A stretch of 35,145 bases of DNA, from contig NKIO01000040.1 in NCBI GenBank assembly GCA_002255935.1, positions 1 through 35,145 on the forward strand, written 5' to 3'. Both the position numbers and the translations under genes were made by a program. This document shows positions 34,553-35,145 of this stretch, piece by piece (position 1 is the first letter of the stretch; every line of letters starts with the position of its first letter). The notes beneath the pieces are model-generated. The model did no database searches. It worked only from the letters and a program-made list of their open reading frames with translations, and was not told where the DNA came from. The stretch is from Comamonadaceae bacterium PBBC2 (lineage in GTDB: Bacteria; Pseudomonadota; Gammaproteobacteria; Burkholderiales; Burkholderiaceae_C).

Positions 34553-35145
34553 ATGACCTCTTACCTCTTCACCCCTCCCGCCGTTCAATCCCTGCCCATT
34601 CGTGGCCAAGCTGAGCGCTTCCCGATCAACCGCATCTTTTGCGTGGGCCGCAATTACCATGCGCACGCTGTCGAGATGGGCCGCCCCGTCGACAAGAGCG
34701 TGGAGCAGGCCTTCTACTTCACCAAGTCACCCCAGACCTTGGTGGAAAGCGGCGCGACCGTGGCTTACCCTCCCCGCACCAGCAATTACCACTTCGAAAT
34801 GGAACTGGTGCTGGCGATTGGCAAAGAAGGTTTCCGCGTGAGTGAAGCCCATGCGCACGAACTGGTCTATGGCTACGCCGCCGGTCTGGACATGACGCGC
34901 CGCGACTTGCAGCTGGTGGCACGCGACAAAGGCCGGCCTTGGGACACGGGCAAGGACATCGAGCAAGGCTCGGTTTGCACCGAGATCGTGCCCATGCCCG
35001 GCGTGGTGATCGAGAGCGGCGCGATTGCCCTCGAAGTCAACGGCGCCACCAAGCAGTCGTCCAACGTCGACAAGCTGATTTGGAACATCCGCGAAATCAT
35101 CGCCGACCTGTCGACCTACTACCACCTGCAGCCCGGCGACCTGAT
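34553..35145 (+). CDS. nagK: Fumarylpyruvate hydrolase (FAH family), 5' part
   Basis: The frame runs from the ATG at 34553 off the end of the window, giving 197 residues without a stop. The FAH-fold motifs are clear: IFCVGRNYHAHAVEMG (about 27-42), FYFTKSPQTLV, and the metal-binding E-x-E in NYHFEMELVLAIG (about 79-91). YGYAAGLDMTRRDLQ and KGRPWDTGKD follow. The enzyme cleaves fumarylpyruvate (after maleylpyruvate isomerisation) to fumarate and pyruvate, ending the gentisate route. A maleylpyruvate isomerase gene is expected just downstream. No strong Shine-Dalgarno is seen; the leader is C-rich (CCCCCTCCCCC). Confidence 0.93.
   Translation, partial: MTSYLFTPPAVQSLPIRGQAERFPINRIFCVGRNYHAHAVEMGRPVDKSVEQAFYFTKSPQTLVESGATVAYPPRTSNYHFEMELVLAIGKEGFRVSEAHAHELVYGYAAGLDMTRRDLQLVARDKGRPWDTGKDIEQGSVCTEIVPMPGVVIESGAIALEVNGATKQSSNVDKLIWNIREIIADLSTYYHLQPGDL

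Overview
The window looks like chromosome of a betaproteobacterium in the Burkholderiales, most likely Comamonadaceae (Limnohabitans/Rhodoferax/Polaromonas-like). The basis is moderately high GC, the assimilatory nitrate operon architecture, a sigma-70 with a long Lys/Ala/Pro-rich N-terminus, PaaZ-type phenylacetate and gentisate catabolism, and REP-like intergenic repeats. This placement rests on gene content and style, not on a database search.

Layout. (1) 1-9732 (+): nitrate assimilation operon: nrtA (3' part only), nrtB, nrtD (nitrate ABC importer), nirB and nirD (NADH nitrite reductase), nasA (molybdopterin nitrate reductase), a YbiB-type protein, and cobA, which makes the siroheme precursor NirB needs. 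Several junctions are ATGA overlaps. (2) 9775-14572: an HI0933-type flavoprotein (+), convergent with a two-gene (-) operon of a type Vd patatin autotransporter and an MscS channel. (3) 14637-22234: rpsU, yqeY, a duplicated-domain periplasmic protein, pmbA/tldE divergent from darP-mog, then a 39-bp tandem repeat and rpoD. rpsU and rpoD flank other genes here, and dnaG is absent. (4) 22407-27297 (+): an accessory-looking, locally AT-rich signalling block: a Crp/Fnr-like regulator, a degraded PilZ-like fragment, an orphan periplasmic solute-binding protein and, one base later, a membrane PAS-GGDEF-EAL protein. (5) 27388-31530 (-): operon of paaZ, a methyltransferase, an MDR oxidoreductase and a YkgJ-type cysteine-cluster protein, with a PaaR-like palindrome at its head. 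(6) 31531-32150: divergent control region holding five alternating REP-like hairpins plus candidate operators. (7) 32151-35145 (+): gentisate pathway: 3-hydroxybenzoate 6-hydroxylase, gentisate 1,2-dioxygenase and fumarylpyruvate hydrolase (cut by the window end).

The best candidate for a little-described system is the binding-protein plus GGDEF-EAL pair. It is analogous in layout to Vibrio NspS-MbaA but uses a branched-chain-amino-acid-type binding protein with no transporter genes nearby. Also worth attention are the alternating REP cluster between two divergent aromatic-catabolism operons, the palindromic operators of both operons, the patatin/MscS pair, and the structured rpsU leader.
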